64,000 nucleotides of DNA from Sneathiella chungangensis (GTDB lineage Bacteria > Pseudomonadota > Alphaproteobacteria > Sneathiellales > Sneathiellaceae). Shown here piece by piece: positions 34,381 to 43,254 of the stretch. Within the stretch, counting starts at the first letter, position 1. Each line of letters opens with the position of its first letter. A model generated the notes under the pieces. That model was not told the origin of the DNA and searched no databases. It saw only the letters and a program-made list of their open reading frames with translations. The DNA is taken from positions 245,117 to 309,116 of the forward strand of contig NZ_WTVA01000004.1 in NCBI RefSeq assembly GCF_009882935.1. The letters are read 5' to 3'. The position numbers and the translations under genes are program-made.

Positions 34381-35172
34381 ATGAAAATTGCCTATGGCAG
34401 CGATCTGCACCTGGAACTTGATATCGCGAAGCCGGATCTTGCGCCGGTTCAGACGGCGGATGTGCTGGTGCTCGGCGGGGATATTTGGAAAGGACGGAAC
34501 AAGTTGACGGGCCGCCCGAATATTGTTGAATATGCTGAGGAATGTGCAAACACCCTGTCCATTCCCGTGCTGATTATTTGCGGCAATCATGAACTATACG
34601 GTCAGGAAATTACCGGTTTTCTCGCCGACTGTCGTAGGTTTGCCGAGATGTCGGAAAATGTCTTTTTTCTTGAGAACGACGTGCTTGCGCTGGGGGGTGT
34701 CCGCTTTCTCGGCTGCACCCTCTGGTCTGATTTTGCTATGGCGGAGGATTCGGTTCCAGCGATGGATCTTGCGCGCGAGGTCATTCATGACTACCGCCGA
34801 ATAAAGCATGCCGACCCGGTCGGGGAGGGACGCTATATCCTGCCCGAAGATTCCCGTCGCTGGAACGCGGAAAGCCGTGCCTTTCTCGAGAAATGGCTTG
34901 CGACGGAATTCGATGGAAAAACGGTCGTGATCACTCACTTCCCGCCGATCCCCATGAGTGCGCCCGAATTTGCGGAAAGTCCGCTTACGCCCTATTTCAA
35001 TAACAATTGGACAGCGGAAATCGCTTCCGGCGCTCTTTCGCCCGACATCTGGATTTCCGGCCATACCCACCATATGGAAGAATTGACCCTTGGGAGAACC
35101 CGCGTCCGGTCCAGCCAGGGCGGCTATCCGGGCGAGCTTGGTCCGTTCCGCTGGGGGATGATCGAAATATGA
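34381..35172 (+). CDS. Calcineurin-like metallophosphoesterase
   Basis: A 263-residue metal-dependent phosphoesterase. All blocks are present: YGSDLHLE (D-x-H), LVLGGDIWKG (GD), IICGNHELYG (GNH), VVITHFPP and WISGHTHHMEE (GHTH). It hydrolyses phosphomono- or diesters; substrate unknown. Start at ATG 34381, where homology starts, although ATG 34342 is in frame. A hairpin spans its stop codon, so it closes the island's transcript. Confidence 0.82.
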   Translation: MKIAYGSDLHLELDIAKPDLAPVQTADVLVLGGDIWKGRNKLTGRPNIVEYAEECANTLSIPVLIICGNHELYGQEITGFLADCRRFAEMSENVFFLENDVLALGGVRFLGCTLWSDFAMAEDSVPAMDLAREVIHDYRRIKHADPVGEGRYILPEDSRRWNAESRAFLEKWLATEFDGKTVVITHFPPIPMSAPEFAESPLTPYFNNNWTAEIASGALSPDIWISGHTHHMEELTLGRTRVRSSQGGYPGELGPFRWGMIEI

Positions 35173-35190
35173 CAAGCGCCTCGTCATATT
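35166..35190 (+). terminator. Hairpin at the end of the NO/oxidase island
   Basis: AATATGAC (35166-35173) and GTCATATT (35183-35190) form a perfect 8-bp stem with a 9-nt loop that includes the stop codon; a second GC-rich repeat CCGCCC/GGGCGG follows (35194-35221). No T-run, so possibly a 3'-end stabiliser or Rho-linked end. Confidence 0.45.
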
Positions 35191-35221
35191 CCCCCGCCCT
35201 ACCCACCATTTCCCGGGGCGG

Positions 35222-35638
35222 AATCTAGATCGACTTTGGTTTCTTCGTCACATTCATAATCTAACCAGTCTCGACATCAGATCTGTCTACGCTTCTTTTA
35301 TATAAAACCGACAAGACAGCGTTATCCGGAGAGTCCATGACATTTTCTCCGACATAGCATAAGTCTGACTATCTGTTGTAAAATGAAATGTAATTTCGTA
35401 TTATGGCTATAGGTTTTGAAAAATAACTTGGCGAAGCAGGGCCCTTTTCGGCGTGGCGATATACTGGATGAGCTAACGATGGGCGCCATTCCCAATAAGC
35501 CAGAAGAACTTTTGACCATAGAGTGTCAAGAGATGTCGACAGACCGGTGAGGTTTTTAAGGTGCTGATTGAAGGCGGGCTTAAGCCATGACAACTGGGCA
35601 ATTTGATGTTTGCGGAAAATACGGGAGTAGGGTTGGTT
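35222..35638. other. Intergenic with a possible small frame
   Basis: The one protein-like segment is a plus-strand frame from TTG 35416 to 35550 (44 residues, containing KQGPFRRGDILDELTMGAIP), without a proper ribosome site. It could be a gene fragment. The rest should carry the promoter of the acyl-CoA synthetase gene. Confidence 0.3.
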
Positions 35639-37573
35639 ATGAATAGAGACGATCAAAATACCTGGTATCCAAGCGAGCAGCAGATCGAACAAAGTCAAAT
35701 CATGAAACTTTGCCGTCATCTCAATCTGGAGAGTTATGACGCCCTTTACGAATTTTCCTTATGCGACCCCGATGCTTACTGGCGGGGGGTGAATGATTTT
35801 TGCAAAATACAATGGAGTACAGACTACCAACGCTATCTTGATTTATCGCGCGGCATCGAATTTCCGTCATGGTTCACGGGCGGTGAGCTGAATTGGGTCG
35901 ATACAATTCTGGACAATGGTTTTGACGATAAGAAAACGGCGATAATCTCGGAAACTGAAAAAGGTGCGCCGCGAAAAATTACCTATGCAGATTTGCGGGA
36001 TGAAGTTAAAGGCGTGGCTGCCGGGTTGCTCTCCATTGGCGTGCGACGGGGGGATCGAATTGGGCTCTTAATGGAAAACGGAATAGACGCGAGCGTTGCC
36101 TTTATTGCACTCAGCTATATCGGCGCGATCGTGGTTCCTTTGTTTAGTGGATTTGGCCCAGAAGCGATTGTGGCGAGGCTGGATTCCTGCCAGGCACGCG
36201 GGATAATAACGTCTAACGGATTTCACAGGCGGGGGCAGTTTGTAGATGTGTCCAAAACGGTCAGCGACGTCTGCAATCAGTTAGACGATATAGAGTTTGT
36301 CGTTATCAAGCCTTCCTCCGATGATATTCAGCCCATGCCCGATCAGGTAACAACCTATAGCTGGGACGAGATAAAGCAGCCATTGGAAGCGGCTCCCCCT
36401 TCTTCTCGAATGGCGCCAAACGATCCGTTTATGGTGATTTTTACCTCAGGCACAACAGGAAAGCCAAAAGGCATTGTACATGTGCATGGCGGCTTTCCAA
36501 TAAAAATTGCCCATGATGCAGTCATTCACTTCGATGTCGGTGCGGAGGATGTTTTTTGTTGGCCCGCTGATATGGGCTGGATTGCTGGATCATTGGTCTT
36601 GTGTACCGCTTTGATGCGGGGCGCGACATTGGTGTGCTACGATGGCGCGCCGGACTTCCCCGATTGGTCGAGGTTGCCCAAATTAGTGGAACGGTATCGG
36701 ATCACACATTTCGGATCAGCACCCACATTAATCAGGGGTTTTTTCGCCAATCACGATGTTTATGCGAATGTCGACATGTCTTCTATTCGCTTATTGATCA
36801 CCGCGGGGGAAACGATAGCGCCTGAGCATTTCTTGTGGTTTGAGCGGGTATTCGGACGGGGCGAGGCACCATTGATCAATTATACCGGCGGGACCGAAGT
36901 TTCCGGCGCTTTGCTTGGAAGTGTGGTCGTGCGGCCAATAGTGCCCGCTGGTTTCAATTCACGGTCCCCCGGAATTGAAATTGACGTTGTTGACGCCTCG
37001 GGAACTCCCGTTCAGGAACAGCCGGGTGAATTGGCCGTCCGCGCTCCCTTTGTCGGCATGACGGCAAGCTTCTGGCGAGATGAAGAGCGTTACCTCGATA
37101 CCTACTGGAGGACTATTCCAGGTATGTGGATCCATGGCGATCTTGCCATGCGTGATGGTGAGGGAAATTATTTTATTCTGGGGCGGTCAGATGACACCCT
37201 GAAGGTTGCCGGTAAGAGGGTCGGACCAGCTGAAATAGAAGAAATTCTCATCGAAATTGACGGTGTAATGGAAGCTGCCGTCATTGGGGTGGACGATCCG
37301 GTAAAGGGGCAAGCAATTGTTGCATTCATTGTATGCTTCAAGCAGGTCGCAGATATCGGGCAATTGGTGGCGATGCGTGTTAGGGAACAGCTGGGCAAAC
37401 CGTTTGTGCCAAGTGCTGTTATCATCGTTTCTCAGCTTCCAAAAACTCGAAGCTCAAAGATAATGCGTCGCGTCATTCGTAGCGCTTACTCCGGTATGCC
37501 GAAAGACGATATTTCCTCAATCGTTAATCCTGAATCCATTGACGAAATTGAGCTGGCCGTAAAAAACAGATAG
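35639..37573 (+). CDS. AMP-forming acyl-CoA synthetase (acetyl-CoA synthetase type)
   Basis: A 644-residue adenylate-forming ligase with an acetyl-CoA-synthetase-like N-terminal cap. Motifs: ATP loop IFTSGTTGKPKGIVH, NYTGGTEVSG (A5), GMWIHGDLAMRDGEGNYFIL (A7), GRSDDTLKVAGKRVGPAEIE (A8) and the C-terminal RSSKIMRR with the acetylatable lysine. It makes an acyl-CoA from an acid, ATP and CoA; the acid is unknown and is probably not only acetate given its neighbours. ATG 35639 is preferred over TTG 35603 for its upstream GGAGTAGGG. Forms a pair with the SDR gene that follows. Confidence 0.85.
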   Translation: MNRDDQNTWYPSEQQIEQSQIMKLCRHLNLESYDALYEFSLCDPDAYWRGVNDFCKIQWSTDYQRYLDLSRGIEFPSWFTGGELNWVDTILDNGFDDKKTAIISETEKGAPRKITYADLRDEVKGVAAGLLSIGVRRGDRIGLLMENGIDASVAFIALSYIGAIVVPLFSGFGPEAIVARLDSCQARGIITSNGFHRRGQFVDVSKTVSDVCNQLDDIEFVVIKPSSDDIQPMPDQVTTYSWDEIKQPLEAAPPSSRMAPNDPFMVIFTSGTTGKPKGIVHVHGGFPIKIAHDAVIHFDVGAEDVFCWPADMGWIAGSLVLCTALMRGATLVCYDGAPDFPDWSRLPKLVERYRITHFGSAPTLIRGFFANHDVYANVDMSSIRLLITAGETIAPEHFLWFERVFGRGEAPLINYTGGTEVSGALLGSVVVRPIVPAGFNSRSPGIEIDVVDASGTPVQEQPGELAVRAPFVGMTASFWRDEERYLDTYWRTIPGMWIHGDLAMRDGEGNYFILGRSDDTLKVAGKRVGPAEIEEILIEIDGVMEAAVIGVDDPVKGQAIVAFIVCFKQVADIGQLVAMRVREQLGKPFVPSAVIIVSQLPKTRSSKIMRRVIRSAYSGMPKDDISSIVNPESIDEIELAVKNR

Positions 37574-37582
37574 GAGAAAACC

Positions 37583-38362
37583 TTGGATCTTTTCTTGCGT
37601 GGAAAAAAAGTACTTATTACGGGGGCATCCCAAGGCATCGGCGCTGGTCTTGCGGAAGTTTTTGCTGAAGAAGGGTGCGAGCTTTATCTCGTTGCTCGGT
37701 CAAAGGAAAAGCTGGATAGTCTGGCAGATCGGTTGCGTGGCGATTTCAAGGTCGACGTTTCGGTTATTGACTGTGATATTTCCGAGCCTGGCGCGGCCGA
37801 GAAAATAGCGGCTGATGCTGGCGATATTGACATTCTGATTAATAATGCCGGTGCGATCCCGGGAGGCGATCTTTGGCAGGTTAACGCAGATGATTGGCGT
37901 GAGGGATGGGAAGTTAAGGTATTCGGCTACATAGATCTTTGTCGGGAATTCTATGCAAAATTCAAGCAGCACGGCGGGGGTGTTATCCTCAACAATATCG
38001 GCAATGGCGGTGAAAATTTTGATTTCCGTTATATCGCCGGAACGACGGGCAACGCGTCGTTAATGGCGTTCACTCGAGCGCTTGGCGGGAAAAGCCTTGA
38101 CGATAATATTCGTGTACTCGGCATTAACCCGGGCCCGGTGGCGACGGATCGAATTGTAAAAATCATGAAGGCCCGCGCGGTGGAACAGTGGGGGGATGAA
38201 CACAGATATGCTGAGTTACTCGGGCAATACCCCTTGGGACGCGCGGCGACTGTACGGGAAGTCGCGGATTTATTTGCATTTCTCGCATCGCCCCGGTCAA
38301 GTTATACGTCGGGGACAATTATCACGATTGACGGTGGCCTGACGTCGCGCCGTTCAATCTGA
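37583..38362 (+). CDS. SDR-family protein with altered catalytic motif
   Basis: A 259-residue Rossmann-fold protein. The NAD(P) motif TGASQGIG and NNAGAIPGG are normal, but the YxxxK site reads YIAGTTGN (Y150, with Thr or Asn where Lys is expected), and the preceding Ser is absent (NNIGNGG). It may use another proton relay or act as a hydratase or decarboxylase-like relative. TTG start six bases after GGAG, overlapping the upstream stop. Co-transcribed with the acyl-CoA synthetase. Confidence 0.75.
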   Translation: MDLFLRGKKVLITGASQGIGAGLAEVFAEEGCELYLVARSKEKLDSLADRLRGDFKVDVSVIDCDISEPGAAEKIAADAGDIDILINNAGAIPGGDLWQVNADDWREGWEVKVFGYIDLCREFYAKFKQHGGGVILNNIGNGGENFDFRYIAGTTGNASLMAFTRALGGKSLDDNIRVLGINPGPVATDRIVKIMKARAVEQWGDEHRYAELLGQYPLGRAATVREVADLFAFLASPRSSYTSGTIITIDGGLTSRRSI

Positions 38363-38397
38363 ATTGAAGTGCGGGAAAAGATAATATCGTTCGTAAG

Positions 38398-40023
38398 TTA
38401 CCGCGACTGAACCAGCTCCATGAGAACATGTCGTTGAATTTTGCCGGTCGGGGTAAATGGCAATTCATCGAAAAATTCCAACCTTTCAGGAAGTTTATAG
38501 GTTGCGATCGTATCTTTCAGAAAATCCACAAGCTCTTTGAGAGTGGGTTTTTGTTGATCATTCTTTGCAACGACGCAGAGACAGTTGCTTTCGCCTAATC
38601 GTTCATCCGGCAGGCCGATGATGGCGGCATGCAGGATTTTTGGGTGGGTATACAGGATTTCTTCGACTTCCCGCGGATAGTATTTTTTCCCGCCACGATT
38701 AATCATTTCCTTGAGACGGCCCACAATTCTGAGATTGCCGTCCGGATCGATCATGCCAAGATCGCCGCTTCTAAACCATCCATCGTCTGTATACGACTTG
38801 GCGTTGGCGTCCTCATCTCCAAAATAGCCAAGCTGAATAGACGGACCCGCGCTCTGGATCTCGCCGACTTCGCCATCGGTGACCGGGGTTGATCCGCCTG
38901 TAGAGCATATCCGAAGTTTCATTTCCGTTCCCGGCTTTCCGACCGAGCCGGCGACGCTTTCCGGATCGTCCTCTCGCCGGGTATAGGTATGGTATCCGCC
39001 GCATTCCAGCATGCCATAGAGCTCTATTAAATTACCATCCAGGCGGCGCTGAAATTTACGGACGAGTTCAACCGGGCAAGACGTTCCGCCGGTAATAACA
39101 GTTCTTAAAGACGATAAATCATACTTTTCCTGGTTGGGAGCATTCAGAAGAGCAACAATCGCGGCCGGTGCGGTTGGTATGTAGGTAACCTTTTCAGTTT
39201 CAATTATTTCCAACGCCTTGCGGGCATCGAAATTTTCCATTAGCACAAGCCTGCAGCCCGCCATGACAGTCTGGAGTACGGTCAGGTATCCCCAATTCAA
39301 TGCGAGAGGTAAATAAAGCAGCATCACTTCATCGGACCCTAAATCCATGTCTTTGTTTAACATGCGGGCTGGCCAGAGGGAGGTGTTGTGGTTATGCGTG
39401 ACGCCTTTCGGATTCCCGGTTGTCCCGGAGGTAAACATCATGCGCATGATGTCGTCAGGATTGGTCGCTACCGGGACAAAATCATTCGGCGAGGACGTTG
39501 CGGATAGGGCTTCATCAATTTCAACTGCATCCGAATTTCCGTCACGGCTCCCGCGCACGACGCCGATAAAAGTGAGATGGGGAAGGCTAGGGCGTAGTTT
39601 GTTGATCATTTCCAAATGATCAAAATTTTTGAATGACCGGCAACAAATTAGACCCCTGCAGTTTGCCGTTCTTAAAACATATTCGACTTCCCGGCTTCGA
39701 AAATCGACGCTTATGGGAATGCCAATGGCTCCGATACGCTCAATGGCAAAATAGATCAAAACGAACTCGATCCAATTTGGAATCTGGACAGCGATAAAAT
39801 CGCCTTTATCCAGTCCATGGCGCCTAAGTAATGCAGCGACTTTATTTATGCCGTCGTCAAGCTCCCGGTATGTTAATCGGGTCCGTCCATCGGTAATCGC
39901 TTCCCTTTCTGGATCTGACTTTACCAGCTTGTGCAGTAAATCTGCGAAAGTCTCGTCCGCCCATATTCTTTTTTCGCGATAAAATCGAATGTTATCTGGG
40001 CCGAACACCTGCTCAATATTCAT
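38398..40023 (-). CDS. AMP-forming acyl-CoA synthetase (medium/aromatic-acid type)
   Basis: A 541-residue class I adenylate-forming ligase: MMFTSGTTGNPKGVTHNHN, LYGMLECGGYHTYTRRED, WFRSGDLGMIDPDGNLRIVG, RLKEMINRGGKKYYPREVEE and the C-terminal TPTGKIQRHVL with catalytic Lys. It resembles cyclohexanecarboxylate- and fatty-acid-CoA ligases and would activate a carboxylic acid for the adjacent beta-oxidation operon. Convergent with the SDR gene to its left and divergent from the SDR gene to its right. Confidence 0.87.
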   Translation of the reverse strand: MNIEQVFGPDNIRFYREKRIWADETFADLLHKLVKSDPEREAITDGRTRLTYRELDDGINKVAALLRRHGLDKGDFIAVQIPNWIEFVLIYFAIERIGAIGIPISVDFRSREVEYVLRTANCRGLICCRSFKNFDHLEMINKLRPSLPHLTFIGVVRGSRDGNSDAVEIDEALSATSSPNDFVPVATNPDDIMRMMFTSGTTGNPKGVTHNHNTSLWPARMLNKDMDLGSDEVMLLYLPLALNWGYLTVLQTVMAGCRLVLMENFDARKALEIIETEKVTYIPTAPAAIVALLNAPNQEKYDLSSLRTVITGGTSCPVELVRKFQRRLDGNLIELYGMLECGGYHTYTRREDDPESVAGSVGKPGTEMKLRICSTGGSTPVTDGEVGEIQSAGPSIQLGYFGDEDANAKSYTDDGWFRSGDLGMIDPDGNLRIVGRLKEMINRGGKKYYPREVEEILYTHPKILHAAIIGLPDERLGESNCLCVVAKNDQQKPTLKELVDFLKDTIATYKLPERLEFFDELPFTPTGKIQRHVLMELVQSR

Positions 40024-40212
40024 TGCGTCGCCTATTTCATAGCTCGAATTTGCCTTATTCTTGGATATCTCATTCGGAACAAAAAATAAATAAAAAAAGA
40101 ATTAAGTTTTGCAATACGAAATCAAATACCGCATATTTTCCATGAACGGATTATATGACAAACGGCGCTATCGTCGGTAAAAGCGACACTGCAAACATGG
40201 GAGATAATTCAG

Positions 40213-41040
40213 ATGTCCAACCAAATGGCGGAATTTCACAACGTCGAGGGAATAGCCGGCCTTTCCGGAGTGGAAGGAAAAGTTGTGCTCATTACCGGGG
40301 GGACCAGTGGCGTTGGGTTGCGATCCGCGGAAATACTGGCGACGGCCGGAGCGAAAGTCGTTGTAAATGGCCGGTCAACGGCTGGCGGAAATTCAGCTCT
40401 TGAACGATTACGGGAACTCTCGCCGGAGTCCTATTTTGAAAGAGGCGACTTGAATATTTACGACGATGTCCGCCAGGTTGTAAAAAACACGGTGGAGCGG
40501 CTTGGCGGAATTGACATTCTGATAAGTGCTGGTGCGGAAGGCCTGGTGGGGCCTCGTCCCTTCAGCGAAATGAGTGTCCAAGATATCGAGGATACTTTCA
40601 GAACTCGGTTTTACCCAAGAATTTTCCCTGTGCATGCAGCTCTCCCGGCATTTCGCGAGCGCGGCTCCGGATCCATTGTTATGCTGACAACTGATGCCGC
40701 CCGGCATCCCACGCCGGGGGAGGGTATCGTCGGAGCCGCCGGAGCATCGGTGATACTGGTAACGAAATCCTTTGCCAAGGAATTCGCGCGTTGGAATATT
40801 CGTGTGAACACCGTCGCCATGACCATTACCTCAGACACCCCCTCATGGGATAGAATTTTTTCCAAAGAAGGGTTTTCCAGCAAACTCTTTGAAAAGGCGA
40901 TAAGTCGATTTCCAAGTGGCCGGCCCCCGAACGCGAATGAAGTCGCGCAAGTAGTCACCTTTCTTGCATCAAATGGCGCAGCACAAGTGAACGGGCAAAC
41001 AATCAGCGTAAACGGTGGTTTGTCTTTCGGCGGATGGTGA
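40213..41040 (+). CDS. SDR-family protein lacking catalytic Tyr and Lys
   Basis: A 275-residue Rossmann protein with ITGGTSGVG near residue 27 and a good C-terminal GQTISVNGGLSFGG. Where SDRs have YxxxK it reads IVGAAGAS: V173 replaces Tyr and G177 replaces Lys, while the frame around it is well conserved. It is therefore unlikely to be a standard dehydrogenase. GGGAGA precedes the ATG. Divergent from the acyl-CoA ligase gene and convergent with the racemase gene. Confidence 0.75.
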   Translation: MSNQMAEFHNVEGIAGLSGVEGKVVLITGGTSGVGLRSAEILATAGAKVVVNGRSTAGGNSALERLRELSPESYFERGDLNIYDDVRQVVKNTVERLGGIDILISAGAEGLVGPRPFSEMSVQDIEDTFRTRFYPRIFPVHAALPAFRERGSGSIVMLTTDAARHPTPGEGIVGAAGASVILVTKSFAKEFARWNIRVNTVAMTITSDTPSWDRIFSKEGFSSKLFEKAISRFPSGRPPNANEVAQVVTFLASNGAAQVNGQTISVNGGLSFGGW

Positions 41041-41135
41041 ATTAGACGGCGCATATTGTTGTGAATTCATCATCTGTTGCTTGCCAGGGAGCCTCCTGTG
41101 AGCGGCTGCCTTCGCGACGGCCCTCACGTCTTCAA

Positions 41136-42299
41136 TTAACTTTGATTGTCTTCTCTGGAAAAGAACACTCCCGACTTGAGACCCTTGGTGAGAATCTCTT
41201 CTTTAATCCCCCATTCTCGTAACGCCTGAATGGTGTGCTGCCCCGGCTTTGGCGCGGGATACCGGATCTCGCCCGGGGTCGCTGAGAAACGAGGCGTTGG
41301 TCGGGGCTGCGTGACACCGTCGACGTCAGCAAGCAGCGATCGCGCCTTGTTGTGCGGATGGCTGTTTACTTCCTCAAGGGAAAGAACTGGGGAAAAGCAG
41401 GCGTCTGTTCCCTCCAAAATATCTGACCATTCGTCGCGGGTTTTCTCCCGGAATATGGTCGCAAACCGTGCTTGAAGTTCCGGCCAATTATTTCGATCAT
41501 TACGATCGGGAAGGTCCTCAAACTTGAGCCCTATCAATTCGATCAGGGTTTTATAAAACCGCTCTTCAATGGCACCTATTGCTATATATTGGCCGTCTTT
41601 TGTTTCGAAGCAGCCATAATATGGCGCTCCGCCATCAAGCACGTTGGAGCCGCGCTCTTTATGCATTTCCCCCATTTGTTGAAAGGCGTGGAATACTGTC
41701 ATCAAGCTTGTGACACCATCGATCATTGACGAATCCACGACCTGTCCGGTGCCGGATTGTTTTGCCTGAAAAACGGCGCACATAATCCCGAAAGCCAAAT
41801 ATAGCGCACCGCCGCCGTAATCACCCAGCAAGTTGAGGGGCGGGACGGGGGGACCATTTTTTGCTCCGATACAATGTAATGCGCCGGTGAGCGCGATGTA
41901 GTTGATATCGTGACCGGCCGACATTGCGAGCGGTCCGTCCTGTCCCCAACCGGTTGCCCGGCCATAAACGATCCGAGGGTTTAATCGATGGCAGTCATCC
42001 GGCCCGATCCCCAGCCGCTCCGCGACGCCGGGCCTGTACCCTTCGATCAAGACGTCCGCCTTTTCAATCAAGGAATGTAGAGTCGCCAGCCCGTCCTCCG
42101 TCTTAATGTTGATGGCAACGGATTTTTTATTGCGGTTGCGGAGATCAAATTTCGTTGGAAATTCAATGCCAAGATCAACCGATGAAACGCGGTCAATACG
42201 CAAAACCTCGGCTCCGAGATCCCCAAGAAGCATTCCTGAGAATGGAGCCGGCCCCAAGCCCGCCATTTCGATTACCTTAAGTCCGGCCAGTGGTCCCAT
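41136..42299 (-). CDS. Alpha-methylacyl-CoA racemase (CoA-transferase family III fold)
   Basis: A 387-residue protein that interconverts (2R)- and (2S)-methylacyl-CoA. The catalytic pair is H130 in SAGHDINYIALTG and D160 in NLLGDYGGGALYLA, matching H126 and D156 of the mycobacterial enzyme; PLAGLKVIEMAGLGPAPFSG at the start is also racemase-like and not transferase-like. Racemisation is needed before beta-oxidation of branched side chains. Last gene of the nine-gene leftward operon. Confidence 0.85.
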   Translation of the reverse strand: MGPLAGLKVIEMAGLGPAPFSGMLLGDLGAEVLRIDRVSSVDLGIEFPTKFDLRNRNKKSVAINIKTEDGLATLHSLIEKADVLIEGYRPGVAERLGIGPDDCHRLNPRIVYGRATGWGQDGPLAMSAGHDINYIALTGALHCIGAKNGPPVPPLNLLGDYGGGALYLAFGIMCAVFQAKQSGTGQVVDSSMIDGVTSLMTVFHAFQQMGEMHKERGSNVLDGGAPYYGCFETKDGQYIAIGAIEERFYKTLIELIGLKFEDLPDRNDRNNWPELQARFATIFREKTRDEWSDILEGTDACFSPVLSLEEVNSHPHNKARSLLADVDGVTQPRPTPRFSATPGEIRYPAPKPGQHTIQALREWGIKEEILTKGLKSGVFFSREDNQS

Positions 42300-42331
42300 T
42301 TCGACGTCTTTCTTTTCCGGTTTCCTTGTTG

Positions 42332-43252
42332 TTAAACAGGCTCCCAGCCCATTACATCCATAATTACGTCCAGCGGCACAAAAGACGGCTGAAGTGCCTT
42401 GATACCATGGTCGATAATGGATTGCGGTGTCCAGCCTTCAGAACGGTGAACCGAACGTACGGGGCGGGTATGACCAAACAGGATAAGCTCGTTTCCGCGC
42501 GTACCAAATATCTGGCCGGTTATGTCCTTTGCCGCGTCGCTCGCAAGGAAGACGGCCATTGGCGCATTCTTCTCCGGGCTGAGAAATTTCTCTGACATCT
42601 CGGCAATACGTCTTCTCTCGGGTGTATCCAACGGGATATTCGCGACCATGCGGCTCCATGCCGACGGTGAAATGCAGTTTGATCGAACATTATAGCGGGC
42701 CATATCTATGGCAATACCTTTGGATAAGCCGACAATCCCCAATTTGGCCGCGCCATAGTTTGCCTGTCCCGGGTTTCCGATAAGGCCGGTATTCGAGGTT
42801 ATGTGAATGTAGGATCCGCTATTTTGTTCGCGGAAATACTTGGCGGCGGCACTGCTGACATAGAACGATCCCATCAGGTGGACATTGATTACGGCCTCAA
42901 ACTCCTCAGCGGACATTTTGTGAAAATACTTGTCTCTCAGGATACCCGCATTGTTAACGACGCAATCAACTCTGCCGAAGGTATCGACGGCTGTCGCCAC
43001 AATAGCTTCGCCACCGCTCGCGCTCGCGACACTATGTAGTGAAGCAACAGCGTCGCCGCCGGCGGCTTTGATTTCCTTGACGACTTCGTCGGCAGGGCCT
43101 CCGTCTGTTCCTTCTCCCGCCACCGAGGCTCCGATATCATTCACGACGACTTTCGCGCCCTCGCTGGCCATCATAAGCGAGATGGCTCGGCCAATACCGC
43201 GCCCGCCGCCCGTGACGACAACAACTTTACCTTCTACCATTCCTTCAGACAT
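42332..43252 (-). CDS. SDR 3-hydroxyacyl-CoA dehydrogenase (MFE-2-like)
   Basis: A 306-residue short-chain dehydrogenase. TGGGRGIGRAISLMM, NNAGILRDKYFHKMS and the intact active site S...YGAAK (NYGAAKLGIVGLSKGIAIDM) match the dehydrogenase domain of multifunctional enzyme 2, which oxidises (3R)-hydroxyacyl-CoA. A C-terminal tail of about 50 residues exceeds a plain SDR. ATG 43252 is chosen since GGAGA (43262-43266) lies before it; ATG 43267 overlaps that site. Works with the MaoC hydratase in the same operon. Confidence 0.82.
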   Translation of the reverse strand: MSEGMVEGKVVVVTGGGRGIGRAISLMMASEGAKVVVNDIGASVAGEGTDGGPADEVVKEIKAAGGDAVASLHSVASASGGEAIVATAVDTFGRVDCVVNNAGILRDKYFHKMSAEEFEAVINVHLMGSFYVSSAAAKYFREQNSGSYIHITSNTGLIGNPGQANYGAAKLGIVGLSKGIAIDMARYNVRSNCISPSAWSRMVANIPLDTPERRRIAEMSEKFLSPEKNAPMAVFLASDAAKDITGQIFGTRGNELILFGHTRPVRSVHRSEGWTPQSIIDHGIKALQPSFVPLDVIMDVMGWEPV

Positions 43253-43254
43253 AC

